This document shows positions 9,507-18,879 of a stretch of DNA of 57,637 bases, piece after piece. Under the pieces are notes generated by a model. The model worked only from the letters and a program-made list of their open reading frames with translations, had not been told where the DNA came from and searched no databases. The translations under genes and the position numbers were made by a program. Source of the DNA: Cellulophaga sp. BC115SP (GTDB taxonomy: Bacteria > Bacteroidota > Bacteroidia > Cytophagales > Spirosomataceae); assembly GCF_009905545.1 (NCBI RefSeq), contig NZ_JAAALB010000040.1, positions 1 to 57,637 of the forward strand, in the 5' to 3' direction. Position 1 is the stretch's first letter, and each line of letters begins with the position of its first letter.

Positions 9507-10691
9507 ATGAACATCCAACGACTTACAACATTAAGAGATTTTTATAAAAAACAATTACTAGAAGATACCATACCCTTTTGGTTTCCTCGAAGTATAGATT
9601 GGGAATATGGCGGTTATCTGCTCATGAGAGATCAAGATGGATCGCTCATCGACGATGATAAAGCTGTTTGGATTCAGGGAAGGGCAAGTTGGACACTTTC
9701 GACTTTGGTGAATACTTTTGGCGAAAATGAAATGTGGCTCAATGGTGCCAAAAATGGGATAGATTTTCTGAACAAACATTGCTTTGATACCGACGGACAA
9801 ATGTTTTTTCATGTAACTCGACAAGGCGAAGGTATTAGAAAACGTCGTTACTATTTCTCTGAAACTTTTGCTGTAATTGCTCACGCTGCTTATGCCAAAG
9901 CATCGGGCGATGAGGCTGCGGCTCAAAAAGCTCGTGAGTTATTTGGTAAATGTTTGGAGTACGCTACCAATCCAACCTTACTACCAGCAAAGTTTACAAA
10001 TACTCGTCCAACGCGAGGTATAGGTGTACCGATGATTATGATGAACACCGCCCAGCAACTTCGTGAAACCATTGGTGATGAACGCTGTGATGTTTGGATT
10101 GAAACTTGGATTCAGCAAATAGAACAGTATTTTGTCAAAGACGATATTCGCTGTGTGATGGAAAGTGTGGCGCTCGATGGTAGTATTATCGACCATATCG
10201 ACGGGCGTACTCTCAACCCTGGACATGCGATTGAAGGCGCTTGGTTTATTTTGCACGAAGCTCAATACCGTCACAACGACCCACATCTGATTGAATTAGG
10301 TTGTAAAATGCTCGATTATATGTGGGAAAGAGGTTGGGATAAAGAACATGGTGGTATTTTGTATTTTAGAGATGTTTACGACAAACCTGTACAAGAATAT
10401 TGGCAAGATATGAAGTTTTGGTGGCCACATAACGAAACCATTATTGCCACTTTATTGGCTTACTTGATGACAGGAAACGAAAAATATGCACAGTGGCATC
10501 AAATGGTACATGACTATGCCTACCAGCACTTTCATGACCCTATTAATGGTGAATGGTATGGGTATTTACACCGTGATGGAAGCCTTGCGCAAACTGCCAA
10601 GGGTAATTTGTTTAAAGGACCTTTTCATTTACCTCGCCAAGAATGGTATTGTTATAAAATTTTGAATGACTTTTTAGAAAAAAGAGGATAG
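9507..10691 (+). CDS. N-acylglucosamine 2-epimerase (AGE/RnBP family)
   Basis: About 394 residues, (alpha/alpha)6-barrel, converting N-acetylmannosamine to N-acetylglucosamine after the lyase step. Signature stretches include YYFSETFAVIAHAAYAKASG, the catalytic-region histidine in LNPGHAIEGAWF and the late WWPHNETIIA. The length fits the 390-400 residue family. Bacteroides uses this epimerase instead of the NanK-NanE order of E. coli. The start was moved from 9441 to ATG 9507 (MNIQRLTTLR), as the extra residues have no family match. No GlcNAc kinase is on the plasmid, so the product must be phosphorylated by a chromosomal ROK kinase. Confidence 0.88.
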   Translation: MNIQRLTTLRDFYKKQLLEDTIPFWFPRSIDWEYGGYLLMRDQDGSLIDDDKAVWIQGRASWTLSTLVNTFGENEMWLNGAKNGIDFLNKHCFDTDGQMFFHVTRQGEGIRKRRYYFSETFAVIAHAAYAKASGDEAAAQKARELFGKCLEYATNPTLLPAKFTNTRPTRGIGVPMIMMNTAQQLRETIGDERCDVWIETWIQQIEQYFVKDDIRCVMESVALDGSIIDHIDGRTLNPGHAIEGAWFILHEAQYRHNDPHLIELGCKMLDYMWERGWDKEHGGILYFRDVYDKPVQEYWQDMKFWWPHNETIIATLLAYLMTGNEKYAQWHQMVHDYAYQHFHDPINGEWYGYLHRDGSLAQTAKGNLFKGPFHLPRQEWYCYKILNDFLEKRG

Positions 10692-10721
10692 AACATCAGC
10701 GTTAGATATTTAACTATAACT

Positions 10722-11876
10722 ATGAAAAAAATACTAGTAATCATTCTGAGTGTCTTGTTGACAAGTCAATTGTGGGCGCAAGTGCCTGTTTTTACCTCAG
10801 GACAAGAGGGACATAAGTCTTTTAGAATACCTGCCATAATTGGTTTACCTTCGGGTGAATTATTGGCTTTTGCCGAGGGGAGAGTCAACGGAAGTGGTGA
10901 TTTTGGAGATATTAATATTGTTCTGAAACGTAGCAAAGACCAAGGAAAAACATGGGGTAATATCGAAGTTGCTATCAATTATGATTCTCTTCAAGCGGGT
11001 AATCCTGCGCCAGTCGTTGACCTTACCGACCCAAAGTATCCGCAAGGACGTATTTTCTTGTTTTACAATACTGGAAATAACCACGAAGGAGAAATTCGAA
11101 AAGGGCATGGAATTAGAGAAGTTTGGTTTGTAACCTCTGTTGATGCAGGTCACACGTGGTCGAAGCCTCAGAATATCACCACGCAAGTACATAGACCTAA
11201 CCAACCGAAGATTAATCCTGCCTATCAGTTTCAGGAAGATTGGCGTTCGTATGCCAATACGCCTGGGCATGCTACACAGTTTTTGAAAGGCAAATACAAA
11301 GGGCGTATCTATGTGGCTGCCAATCACTCGCAGGGCGAACCACAGGCTCATTTTGTAGATTATTTTGCGCACGGATTTTATAGCGATGACCACGGAAAAA
11401 CTTTTCATTTGAGCGAAACCATCAACATTGCAGGAGGGAATGAAGCTACAGCAGCTCCTTTGTCAGGCAATAAATTGATGTTTAATGCTCGTAATCAAAA
11501 AGGAGATATTCGTCAGCGAATTGTAGCGATTAGTAACGATGGGGGACAACATTGGCACGATACCTATTTTGACCCAAACCTTCCAGACCCTGTATGCCAA
11601 GGAAGTATTCTGAGCTTTACAGAAGGCAAAAGGACTATTCTTGCTTTTTGTAATGCCGCAGATACCAAAAATAGAGATAACCTTACATTAAGAATTAGTT
11701 ATGACGAAGGAAAAACGTGGGTGAAAAATTGGGTTATCGACAAAGCCGAAGCAGGGCATTCACGCGACAATGCCGCCTATTCGGATATTGTGCCAGTGGG
11801 AAAAAATCAAATTGGGATTTTGTACGAAAAGGACAACTATAAGCAAATTATTTTTCACACTGTGTCATGGAAGTAA
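10722..11876 (+). CDS. nanH: Secreted exo-sialidase (GH33, BNR/Asp-box)
   Basis: A 384-residue six-bladed propeller sialidase releasing terminal sialic acid from glycoconjugates. It has a signal peptide (1-19, ending LWA), the FRIP motif at 34-37 whose Arg binds the substrate carboxylate, and five Asp-box-like motifs: SKDQGKTW, SVDAGHTW, SDDHGKTF, SNDGGQHW and SYDEGKTW. ARNQKGD and a late Tyr (LYEKDNY) fit the catalytic apparatus. There is no extra lectin domain. Its last 10 bp overlap the start of the hexosaminidase gene. Function call is firm. Confidence 0.92.
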   Translation: MKKILVIILSVLLTSQLWAQVPVFTSGQEGHKSFRIPAIIGLPSGELLAFAEGRVNGSGDFGDINIVLKRSKDQGKTWGNIEVAINYDSLQAGNPAPVVDLTDPKYPQGRIFLFYNTGNNHEGEIRKGHGIREVWFVTSVDAGHTWSKPQNITTQVHRPNQPKINPAYQFQEDWRSYANTPGHATQFLKGKYKGRIYVAANHSQGEPQAHFVDYFAHGFYSDDHGKTFHLSETINIAGGNEATAAPLSGNKLMFNARNQKGDIRQRIVAISNDGGQHWHDTYFDPNLPDPVCQGSILSFTEGKRTILAFCNAADTKNRDNLTLRISYDEGKTWVKNWVIDKAEAGHSRDNAAYSDIVPVGKNQIGILYEKDNYKQIIFHTVSWK

Positions 11877-13822
11877 GATTGATAATGGTAAGCTTGTGGA
11901 TGTTCTTGAGCCATTTTTTTGCTTTGAGTCAAACACCACAGTATCCAAGTTTGATTCCTTTGCCCAAACAATTGACTTGGACAACACAAGCATTTGATTT
12001 GACTCAGGCAATGGCCGTTTACTACAATGATAAAAGTTTAAAATCCGAAGCAATTTTTTTACAGAAACAGCTTTCAAAAAAGGGATATAAGCTAAAAGTT
12101 CTTTTTCAAAAAAATGCTCCTCTACAAGGCATCAGTTTGAGTTTAGGTCAAGTTATTGCCAGCCATTTACCTGAAGAAGCTTATCAACTTGAGGTGTTTT
12201 CTCAAAAAGTGATGCTAAAAGCTAATACCTCGCACGGGGTTTTTAATGGTATACAAACCTTTTTACAGCTACAAAAAAACAAGGAAATTCAGGGTTGTTC
12301 TATCAAGGACAGCCCAGCTTTTGCATGGCGAGGCTATTTGGTAGATGTTGGTCGTAACTACCAATCTATGTCACAGCTGAAAGAGCAAATCGACGTGATG
12401 ACCAGTTATAAGCTCAACGTTTTTCATTTTCATCTGACCGAAGATGTGGCTTGGAGATTAGCGATAAAAAAGTATCCCCAACTTACCGATGCCAATACGA
12501 TGTTGCGTCAAAAAGGGAATTTTTATCGTATTTCTGACATGATGCAATTGATAGATTATTGTAAAGAACGACATATCGAATTTGTTCCTGAAATAGATAT
12601 GCCCGGTCATAGTCAGGCATTTGAACGAGCGATGGGTGTATCGATGCAGAGTACAGAAGGCGTAAAAATTGTCAAAGAAATTATCAAAGAAGTTTGTCAA
12701 ACGTATCCGATTAAGCATTTTCATATTGGGGGCGACGAGGTAAAAATCACCAATCAAGACTTTTTGCCTGAAATGACTCAATATGTCAAAAGTTTTGGAA
12801 AAAAAGTAATTGGCTGGTCGCCTGGGGGGAATTTACCCCAAAATACCATCAGACAATTATGGATGGGACACGAGTCTATTCCTGAGGGAGAAGTTTATAT
12901 CGATTCTCGACATTTGTATATCAATCATATAGACCCGCTGGAGGTTGTAACAACACTTTTTCAACGAAAAATTGGCGATCGTTCACAATCAGACCAGCAG
13001 GTAATAGGCGCCACTTTGTGTCTGTGGCATGATAGAAACATTCGCCAAGAAAAAGATTTATTAACCATGAATGCCGTATATCCTAGTATGTTAGCTTTTG
13101 CGGAACGAACGTGGGTAGGAGGGGGACAAACACAATGGGTGACAAACATCGATGTGAAAGAGGTAGATGCTATTGCTAAATTTGACAATTTTGAAAAGAG
13201 ATTACTTGTACAAAAAATACAAAATTTTCGAGATAAACCTTTTCCCTATCATCCTCAAGGACATATTCGTTGGCAATTATTTGGTCCATTTTTTAATCAA
13301 GGAAAACTTGATAGCACTTTTGTTCCAGAACAGACTAATTTTCTAAATCATAACCCAATACCTAACCAAGAAGCACTAGGCGGTACGGTCGTTTTACGGC
13401 ATTGGTGGTCACCCGTTGTTAAAGGAATATTATCTAATCCACAAGAAAACACCACTTGGTATGCTATCCAAAAAATCTGGATGCCTACCGATACTACTGC
13501 CTATTGCTGGATAGGATTCAATAATATTTCTAGGTCGATGGCTACCAATGTTCCGCCTCTGTCTCAATGGGATACTCGTGCGAGTAAAATTTGGGTCAAT
13601 GATCGACTCATAGAAGCTCCTTTATGGACGAATGCAGGGCAAAATCCTACATTGGAACAACCCCTAACTGACGAAGGATATGAGTATCGCCAACCAATTA
13701 GGATTCAACTACATAAAGGTTGGAACGAAATAAAAGTTAAAGCTCCTGTAGGTACTTTTAAAGGAAGTGATTGGCAAAATCCCGTGAAATGGATGTTTAC
13801 AGTTTTGCCATTTTTTGAATAA
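11867..13822 (+). CDS. Secreted beta-N-acetylhexosaminidase (GH20)
   Basis: A 651-residue GH20 enzyme that removes terminal GlcNAc or GalNAc once sialic acid is gone. It has a signal peptide (about 1-22), a GH20b domain (about 25-145) and a catalytic TIM barrel starting near FAWRGYLVDVGRNYQ, with the catalytic pair D290-E291 in HIGGDEVK (the Asp orients the 2-acetamido group, the Glu is the acid/base). About 200 extra C-terminal residues form a probable accessory beta domain (WIGFNN...IWVNDRLIEAP). The start ATG overlaps the sialidase stop. ATG 11885 is an alternative start. Confidence 0.9.
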   Translation: MEVRLIMVSLWMFLSHFFALSQTPQYPSLIPLPKQLTWTTQAFDLTQAMAVYYNDKSLKSEAIFLQKQLSKKGYKLKVLFQKNAPLQGISLSLGQVIASHLPEEAYQLEVFSQKVMLKANTSHGVFNGIQTFLQLQKNKEIQGCSIKDSPAFAWRGYLVDVGRNYQSMSQLKEQIDVMTSYKLNVFHFHLTEDVAWRLAIKKYPQLTDANTMLRQKGNFYRISDMMQLIDYCKERHIEFVPEIDMPGHSQAFERAMGVSMQSTEGVKIVKEIIKEVCQTYPIKHFHIGGDEVKITNQDFLPEMTQYVKSFGKKVIGWSPGGNLPQNTIRQLWMGHESIPEGEVYIDSRHLYINHIDPLEVVTTLFQRKIGDRSQSDQQVIGATLCLWHDRNIRQEKDLLTMNAVYPSMLAFAERTWVGGGQTQWVTNIDVKEVDAIAKFDNFEKRLLVQKIQNFRDKPFPYHPQGHIRWQLFGPFFNQGKLDSTFVPEQTNFLNHNPIPNQEALGGTVVLRHWWSPVVKGILSNPQENTTWYAIQKIWMPTDTTAYCWIGFNNISRSMATNVPPLSQWDTRASKIWVNDRLIEAPLWTNAGQNPTLEQPLTDEGYEYRQPIRIQLHKGWNEIKVKAPVGTFKGSDWQNPVKWMFTVLPFFE

Positions 13823-13828
13823 GCAATC

Positions 13829-15370
13829 ATGAAAAAATATCTTTTTACACTTCTATGCAAATTGCTGTGCTTGAGTCAATTGGCGCAAGCACAGCTTGAA
13901 TTACCCGCTATTTTTAGCGATAATATGGTATTGCAGCAGAAAATGGCTATTCCTGTTTGGGGAAAGTCATGTCGAGGTTGTGAGGTGAACGTTTCGTTTG
14001 ATGGTTTTTCCCTAAAAACTAAAACAGATAAGAATGGTCATTGGAAAGCCAATATGCCTGCTCATACTGCGGGCGGTCCTTTTCAATTACTGGTTACTTC
14101 TCAAAAGCAGCGACTAGTTTTTCAAAATATTCTAGTGGGCGAAGTGTGGCTTTGTGCTGGTCAGTCCAATATGGAATTTCGTTTGGAACAAACCAAAAAT
14201 GCCAAACAAGAAATATCTCAAGCCAATAATGCTCAAATTCGATTGTTTCGCATGACACCCCGTGCTGTGGCTCGTCCCTTGGCTAAGGTGGTATTTAGTG
14301 ATAGTCTTTTGTCTGATTTACAAGCAGGTAAGTTTTATGAGCCAACGAGCTGGCAACTATGTACGCCCGAAACAGCTGCTAAGTTTTCGGCGGTGGGTTA
14401 TTATTTTGGTAAACAATTACAGCAAAAGCTCAATGTACCAATTGGGCTAATTTGTAATGCCGTTGGCGGTACTACTACCCAAGCTTATATCGATTCGGCA
14501 AGTTTGGCTTCGCATCCTCAATTACAGCAGTTTGTGGATAAAGATTGGTTACCAAAAGCCCAAGATATTCATCCTTGGGTATTGGAGCGGAGCAATGAAA
14601 ATTTGGCTCTTGTGTTACAAGATGCTACGCCCAATCGTAAATTATTACATCCATTTGCAGGTTCTTTTTTGTTTAATAATGGGATAAAACCTCTAGCGCC
14701 CTTTGCCATCAAAGGCGTGATTTGGTATCAGGGCGAATCCAATGCCACACATCCCGAAATTCACAAGCCTTTGTTTGAAGCTTTGGTAAAAAGCTGGCGA
14801 AAAACATGGAATCAAGGTGATTTTCCTATTTATACAGTCCAGCTTCCTGCTATTGCTAATCGTTCTGGCTGGCCTGCTTTTCGTGCAAGTCAGTTTGAGT
14901 TGAGTCAAAAAATTAATAACGTTGGAATGGTTGTGAGTATCGACACAGGGGATTCATTGGATGTTCACCCGACTGATAAAAAACCTATTGGCGAGCGACT
15001 GAGTTTATTAGCTTTGGCCAAAACCTATCAGTTATCCCTTGATTATTCAGGACCTATTTTTAAAGAATATCAGCAAAAAGGAAATACTATTGAACTTAGC
15101 TTTGACTTTGCCAGACAACTGCAAACCAGTGATGGATTAAATCCCAGAGGCTTTATCTTGCAAGGATTTAATCTAGGAGGAACAGAAGCATCTTTCTTTT
15201 ATCCTGAAAAAATAACGCTCTTTTCTGATAAAATAATCCTTACCTTGCCTTCGGATAAACAGGTTACCCAAATCAATTATGCATGGCTTCCTAATCCAAA
15301 ATGTAATATTGTCAACGAGGCTAATTTACCATTGATGCCATTTAAAATAGAATTGAATGGGAATTTTTAA
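13829..15370 (+). CDS. Sialate O-acetylesterase
   Basis: A 513-residue secreted SGNH-type esterase that removes O-acetyl groups from sialic acid so that sialidase and lyase can act. It has a signal peptide (1-21, ending AQA), an N-terminal beta domain (about 22-100, IFSDNMVLQQ typical of the SASA family), nucleophile Ser113 in CAGQSNMEF, the oxyanion motif VIWYQGESNA, and His380 in LDVHPTDKK. It is comparable to NanS of Tannerella. It begins 6 bp after the hexosaminidase. Confidence 0.9.
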   Translation: MKKYLFTLLCKLLCLSQLAQAQLELPAIFSDNMVLQQKMAIPVWGKSCRGCEVNVSFDGFSLKTKTDKNGHWKANMPAHTAGGPFQLLVTSQKQRLVFQNILVGEVWLCAGQSNMEFRLEQTKNAKQEISQANNAQIRLFRMTPRAVARPLAKVVFSDSLLSDLQAGKFYEPTSWQLCTPETAAKFSAVGYYFGKQLQQKLNVPIGLICNAVGGTTTQAYIDSASLASHPQLQQFVDKDWLPKAQDIHPWVLERSNENLALVLQDATPNRKLLHPFAGSFLFNNGIKPLAPFAIKGVIWYQGESNATHPEIHKPLFEALVKSWRKTWNQGDFPIYTVQLPAIANRSGWPAFRASQFELSQKINNVGMVVSIDTGDSLDVHPTDKKPIGERLSLLALAKTYQLSLDYSGPIFKEYQQKGNTIELSFDFARQLQTSDGLNPRGFILQGFNLGGTEASFFYPEKITLFSDKIILTLPSDKQVTQINYAWLPNPKCNIVNEANLPLMPFKIELNGNF

Positions 15371-15411
15371 AACGGATTTTACGATAAACGAACATATTTA
15401 ACATTTCATCT

Positions 15412-16095
15412 ATGAAAATCAGATTTGCAATAGGCTGTGTATTCGGCCTATTTTTTGCCTTTATGGCACAGGCTCAACAAGTAAAGTATCGTTTTCCAGA
15501 TTCTTTATTTTCAACCTATTACCATCAAAGAGTAGCTCTTTTTAAAGTTTTGCCCAAGACCTCAAAAGATATCATTATGTTGGGCAATAGTATTACCGAC
15601 GGCGGAGAATGGTCTGAAATGTTTCAAAATCCTCATATTAAAAACAGAGGTATCAGTGGCGATATTAGCGCAGGAGTATTGAACAGAATCGATGAAGTAG
15701 CTGAAAGAAAGCCAGCCAAAGTATTTTTGTTAATAGGCACAAATGATTTGGCAAGAGGTATTTCACCTGATAGTGTGGTCAAAAATATTCGTCAGATTGT
15801 GGCAATTTTGCATGAAACATCGCCTAAAACGCAGATTTTTGTACAAAGTATTTTCCCTGTGAATGAATCTTTCAAGAAATTCGGGGGACATACTAGTAAA
15901 AAAGCTGAAATCATTCAAGTAAATCAGTCTTTGAAAAGTTTGAGCGAATCAATGCCATTTGTCTACGTTGATGTATATACAAGTTTGGTAGACGAAACAG
16001 GTCGTATGAATCCAAAATTTACCAATGATGGACTTCATTTGTTAGGAGAGGGATATTTAGCATGGAAAAAAGTGATTGAAAAGTATCTCAAGTAG
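15412..16095 (+). CDS. SGNH/GDSL-type esterase, secreted
   Basis: A 227-residue SGNH hydrolase with signal peptide (1-21). Block I is MLGNSITDGGEW with nucleophile Ser60, block II is the Gly in RGISGDI, block III is GTNDLA with its Asn, and block V is TNDGLHLLGEGY with Asp and His. The family includes sialate 9-O-acetylesterases and platelet-activating-factor acetylhydrolase-like enzymes. Lying last-but-one in the sialic acid operon, it may be a second O-acetylesterase with different position preference. The substrate is inferred. Confidence 0.85.
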   Translation: MKIRFAIGCVFGLFFAFMAQAQQVKYRFPDSLFSTYYHQRVALFKVLPKTSKDIIMLGNSITDGGEWSEMFQNPHIKNRGISGDISAGVLNRIDEVAERKPAKVFLLIGTNDLARGISPDSVVKNIRQIVAILHETSPKTQIFVQSIFPVNESFKKFGGHTSKKAEIIQVNQSLKSLSESMPFVYVDVYTSLVDETGRMNPKFTNDGLHLLGEGYLAWKKVIEKYLK

Positions 16096-16117
16096 AAATT
16101 AATAATAGCTCATTTAT

Positions 16118-16759
16118 ATGTTGCCCGAAGAGAAAATTTATAACTATCTAAATAAACGTTGTGTCCCTCAACATCCCGATTTTATATTGGTATTGGGAAG
16201 CAGTGATTTGCGTGTACCGAAGTTTTCGGCCGAGTATTTTTTACAAAATCCTGTAAGTTATATCGTCGTTTCAGGTGGTTTGGGAAAAGTCACCAATGAA
16301 ATCTGGACGGAGACAGAAGCACAAAAGTTTTCCCAAGTCATGATAGATTTGGGCGTTCCATCTGAGAAAATCTATTTAGAAGAAAAGGCCTCTAACACAG
16401 GTGAAAATATTCTTTTTTCCAAAAAAATTATTGAACAACACGGCTTACCACATCATGAAGGTTTGTTGATTGCCAAACCTTATATGACTCGCCGAGCTTA
16501 TAATACTGCTTCTCAACAGTGGACTGAGGTAAAATGGTCGACCGCAGCCGAACCACTGACTTATCATGAATATTTAGAATTGGTAGACGATCAAGAAACC
16601 TTTATTCACTTGATTGTCGGTGATTTGCAACGTATAAAAGTATATGGAGAATTGGGCTTTCAGATTCCAGAGCAAGTTCCTGAAGATGTTTGGTTTGCAT
16701 TTGAAGAGTTAGTCAAAAGAGGGTATAATCGATATGTTTTCCGTCAAGAAAGTAGGTGA
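16118..16759 (+). CDS. YdcF/SanA/ElyC-like protein (DUF218)
   Basis: A 213-residue protein of the YdcF-like family. It shows DFILVLGSSDLRVPK near the N-terminus, IVVSGGLGKVTNEIWTETEA (the nucleotide-like Rossmann loop), LEEKASNTGENI and LLIAKPYMTRRAY. There is no signal peptide, so it is probably cytoplasmic, unlike the membrane-anchored SanA and ElyC. It follows the esterase by 22 bp and ends the operon. The biochemical role of the family is not settled; E. coli YdcF binds S-adenosylmethionine. A role in sialic acid use is unproven. Confidence 0.75.
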   Translation: MLPEEKIYNYLNKRCVPQHPDFILVLGSSDLRVPKFSAEYFLQNPVSYIVVSGGLGKVTNEIWTETEAQKFSQVMIDLGVPSEKIYLEEKASNTGENILFSKKIIEQHGLPHHEGLLIAKPYMTRRAYNTASQQWTEVKWSTAAEPLTYHEYLELVDDQETFIHLIVGDLQRIKVYGELGFQIPEQVPEDVWFAFEELVKRGYNRYVFRQESR

Positions 16760-17727
16760 ATAATATAACATTACTACCAAACTTCACCAGTAATGGAATG
16801 ACAATAAAGTGGTTAGTCTCTTTCCCTTTTCTGATGACTTTATCGGAAACTGCTTTTACTTTTTGACTCCTACTGCAAGACAGATTGGATTAAAGTCGAG
16901 TTCTCGTGAAATATTGCTGAATGAAAAGCTCAAATCGACATCGATACGTTTCTTAATAAGCCAAGAGTGAGAATCTTGATTATTAGAAATTTGTAGAATA
17001 AAATATAATAGTTATGGCATGCTAAGAATAAAAAACGCTGGTTTTCGGATACAGCTCATTCAATTACTATCAAGTTCTAAAAACGTTTAAAATACATATC
17101 ATAAACTTGTACCAATAACAAAGTATTTTTTATGGCAAATAAATTAGGTAAAAGGTACAATATACAGTCATTTGATATCAAGATGATCAAAAGGCATCTG
17201 TGCTGGAGACAAGTGTAGAAAGCTGATATTTTATACTGCAACTTTATCAGTGTTAATTATAAATTTTGCCTAGATTCGTTGGAGGAATAGTTTCTATTTC
17301 TCAATCTATCTTTTCATGGTATGTCATAGGTCTTCTTATTACTCTCACAGCAGTTGTAATCTTGAGTATGGTGCTGATGATTTAAGGAAATCTCATTGAG
17401 TGATTACTCGTTTACTTTTCATCAAACATGAGTCATTCCTAATTTAGCGATTGAATGAATGATTAATTTAAAATTTGTATTCTGGTAGTAGAGACGCAAT
17501 GATTGCGTCTTAAGCTGAGTAAAATCTAGCATAGTAGCATCAAAAAAGCAGTCGGAAAATATTTTCCGACTGCTTTTTTGATGAAAACTTAGAGAATAAC
17601 CCCAATCTTAAAATTCGGGATGACTCATGTTTGATCCTATATTTCGAATGACATCTCTTTAGACGTAAAGCATTACATCTCTACAAGTAAAATCAATCAC
17701 TCATTCACTCAACCACAAATCACTCAA
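16760..17727. other. 968-bp gene-free gap between convergent operons, with decayed sequence and repeats
   Basis: No credible gene. Bases about 17275-17385 (plus) encode an open stretch ending in WYVIGLLITLTAVVILSMV then stop, like the last helix of a lost membrane protein, but no family can be named. Repeats present: inverted arms 17421-17439 and 17617-17635 (18 of 19 bases match), palindrome AGACGCAAT-g-ATTGCGTCT (17492-17510) and the 46-bp palindrome at 17538-17583. Bases 17428-17500 and 17680-17727 resemble the repeat at 51116-51305. Confidence 0.6.
17538..17583. terminator. 46-bp perfect palindrome, bidirectional terminator
   Basis: Two 23-base arms are perfectly complementary with no spacer. 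The inner part is GC-containing (GCAGTCGG/CCGACTGC) and is flanked by six A on the left and six T on the right. On either strand the RNA would form a stem followed by U-rich sequence. It lies between the plus-strand sialic acid operon and the minus-strand efflux operon, as expected for a shared terminator. Confidence 0.8.
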
Positions 17728-18870
17728 TTACTTTAATTTAACAGGAAAACCATTTCTGATTTCTTCACTGGCGGTTTTTACAAGCTTATCGCCTTCTTTT
17801 AAGTCTCCAAAAATTTCGATTTTGCCATCTGATTCACGACCTTTTTCTACGTCTATCCACTCGGCATTGCCATTGACAATCTTGATGATAAAAACTCTTT
17901 CTGGCGCACTTACTACCGCAGATTTTGGCACCACAAAAGTAGGAACTTGCGAAGGCATATTCAAATTGACTTCCGCAATCATGCCTGGAAGTAGTTTCTT
18001 ACTTGAATTATCAATATCCATCTCAATGCGTTCTGCACGGAGTTTGGTGTCCAATGCTCCTGCTACACGTTTGATTTGTGCTTTGAATAGTTCATTTGGG
18101 CGAGATCTTACTCTGAAACTAATCGTACTCTGTGGTGATAAATAGGCAGTGTACATTTCAGGAATTGCTACAGCCAAACGAAGCACTTTTTGATTTTGTA
18201 AGAAAAACATCGGTTTGTCCGACCCTTTGCCCGATGGACCTACATAGGCGCCCAAACTAATATTACGCACCGAAATCGTACCATCAAACGGAGCACGAAC
18301 TTCTAAGTAGTTCTTGGTATCTGCAATTTCTTTGTAATTGGCTTTTGCTGCTTCTAACAAAGCAAAATCAGCATTTTTGCGTGCCAAAGCTTGATCTAAT
18401 TCGTTTGGTGAGATAGTCCCAGGGGTTTGGGAGGTATGATACAAACGATCATAATTGGCCTTGCTAGCAATATAAATAGCTTCTTGTGATTTTAAACGAG
18501 AAGAAGCTGCTGTCAACTGCGCTGTGATTTCTGGTGCGTCCAAGCTTGCCAATAATTGTCCTGCACGTACTTCAGAACCTACATCGACAGTCATTTGGCG
18601 CACAAAACTGTTGACTTTTGCATAAAGTTCTACGTCTTGCTTGGCAGTTAGCTCACCCGGCAATTGTAGAGAAGCAGTCATTTTTTCTTTTGCTAAAGAA
18701 AAGCCTTCTACGGTGGGAATCGTTGGAGCTGAAGCCGTTTTTTCTTTATGCTCAGATTTGGCTTCAGACTCGCCACAACTTGTAAATATCACAGAACTTA
18801 ATACTAATCCCGTGGCAAAAAGAGTATATCTAAAAACAGTTGGATAATTCATAACTTTTGTCAGTTGCAT
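17728..18870 (-). CDS. RND efflux periplasmic adaptor (membrane fusion protein)
   Basis: A 380-residue HlyD/AcrA-type adaptor that links the RND pump to the outer-membrane channel. It has a lipoprotein signal (SVIFTSCGES; acceptor Cys at about 32), a barrel-sandwich hybrid first half (VNSFVRQMTVDVGSEVRAGQLLASLD), a helical hairpin (about 110-175), a second lipoyl half (EVRAPFDGTISVRNISLGAYV), and a beta-barrel with LLPGMIAEVNLNM. It is the last gene of the operon, 9 bp after the pump. ATG 18852 is an alternative start with a shorter n-region. Confidence 0.9.
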   Translation of the reverse strand: MQLTKVMNYPTVFRYTLFATGLVLSSVIFTSCGESEAKSEHKEKTASAPTIPTVEGFSLAKEKMTASLQLPGELTAKQDVELYAKVNSFVRQMTVDVGSEVRAGQLLASLDAPEITAQLTAASSRLKSQEAIYIASKANYDRLYHTSQTPGTISPNELDQALARKNADFALLEAAKANYKEIADTKNYLEVRAPFDGTISVRNISLGAYVGPSGKGSDKPMFFLQNQKVLRLAVAIPEMYTAYLSPQSTISFRVRSRPNELFKAQIKRVAGALDTKLRAERIEMDIDNSSKKLLPGMIAEVNLNMPSQVPTFVVPKSAVVSAPERVFIIKIVNGNAEWIDVEKGRESDGKIEIFGDLKEGDKLVKTASEEIRNGFPVKLK

Positions 18871-18879
18871 GTTGGAATC

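Noticed and set aside
17275-17385. Small membrane-protein gene after the sialic acid locus
   Set aside because: About 40 open codons with a hydrophobic end but no start codon, no family match and stops just upstream. At best a decayed remnant.
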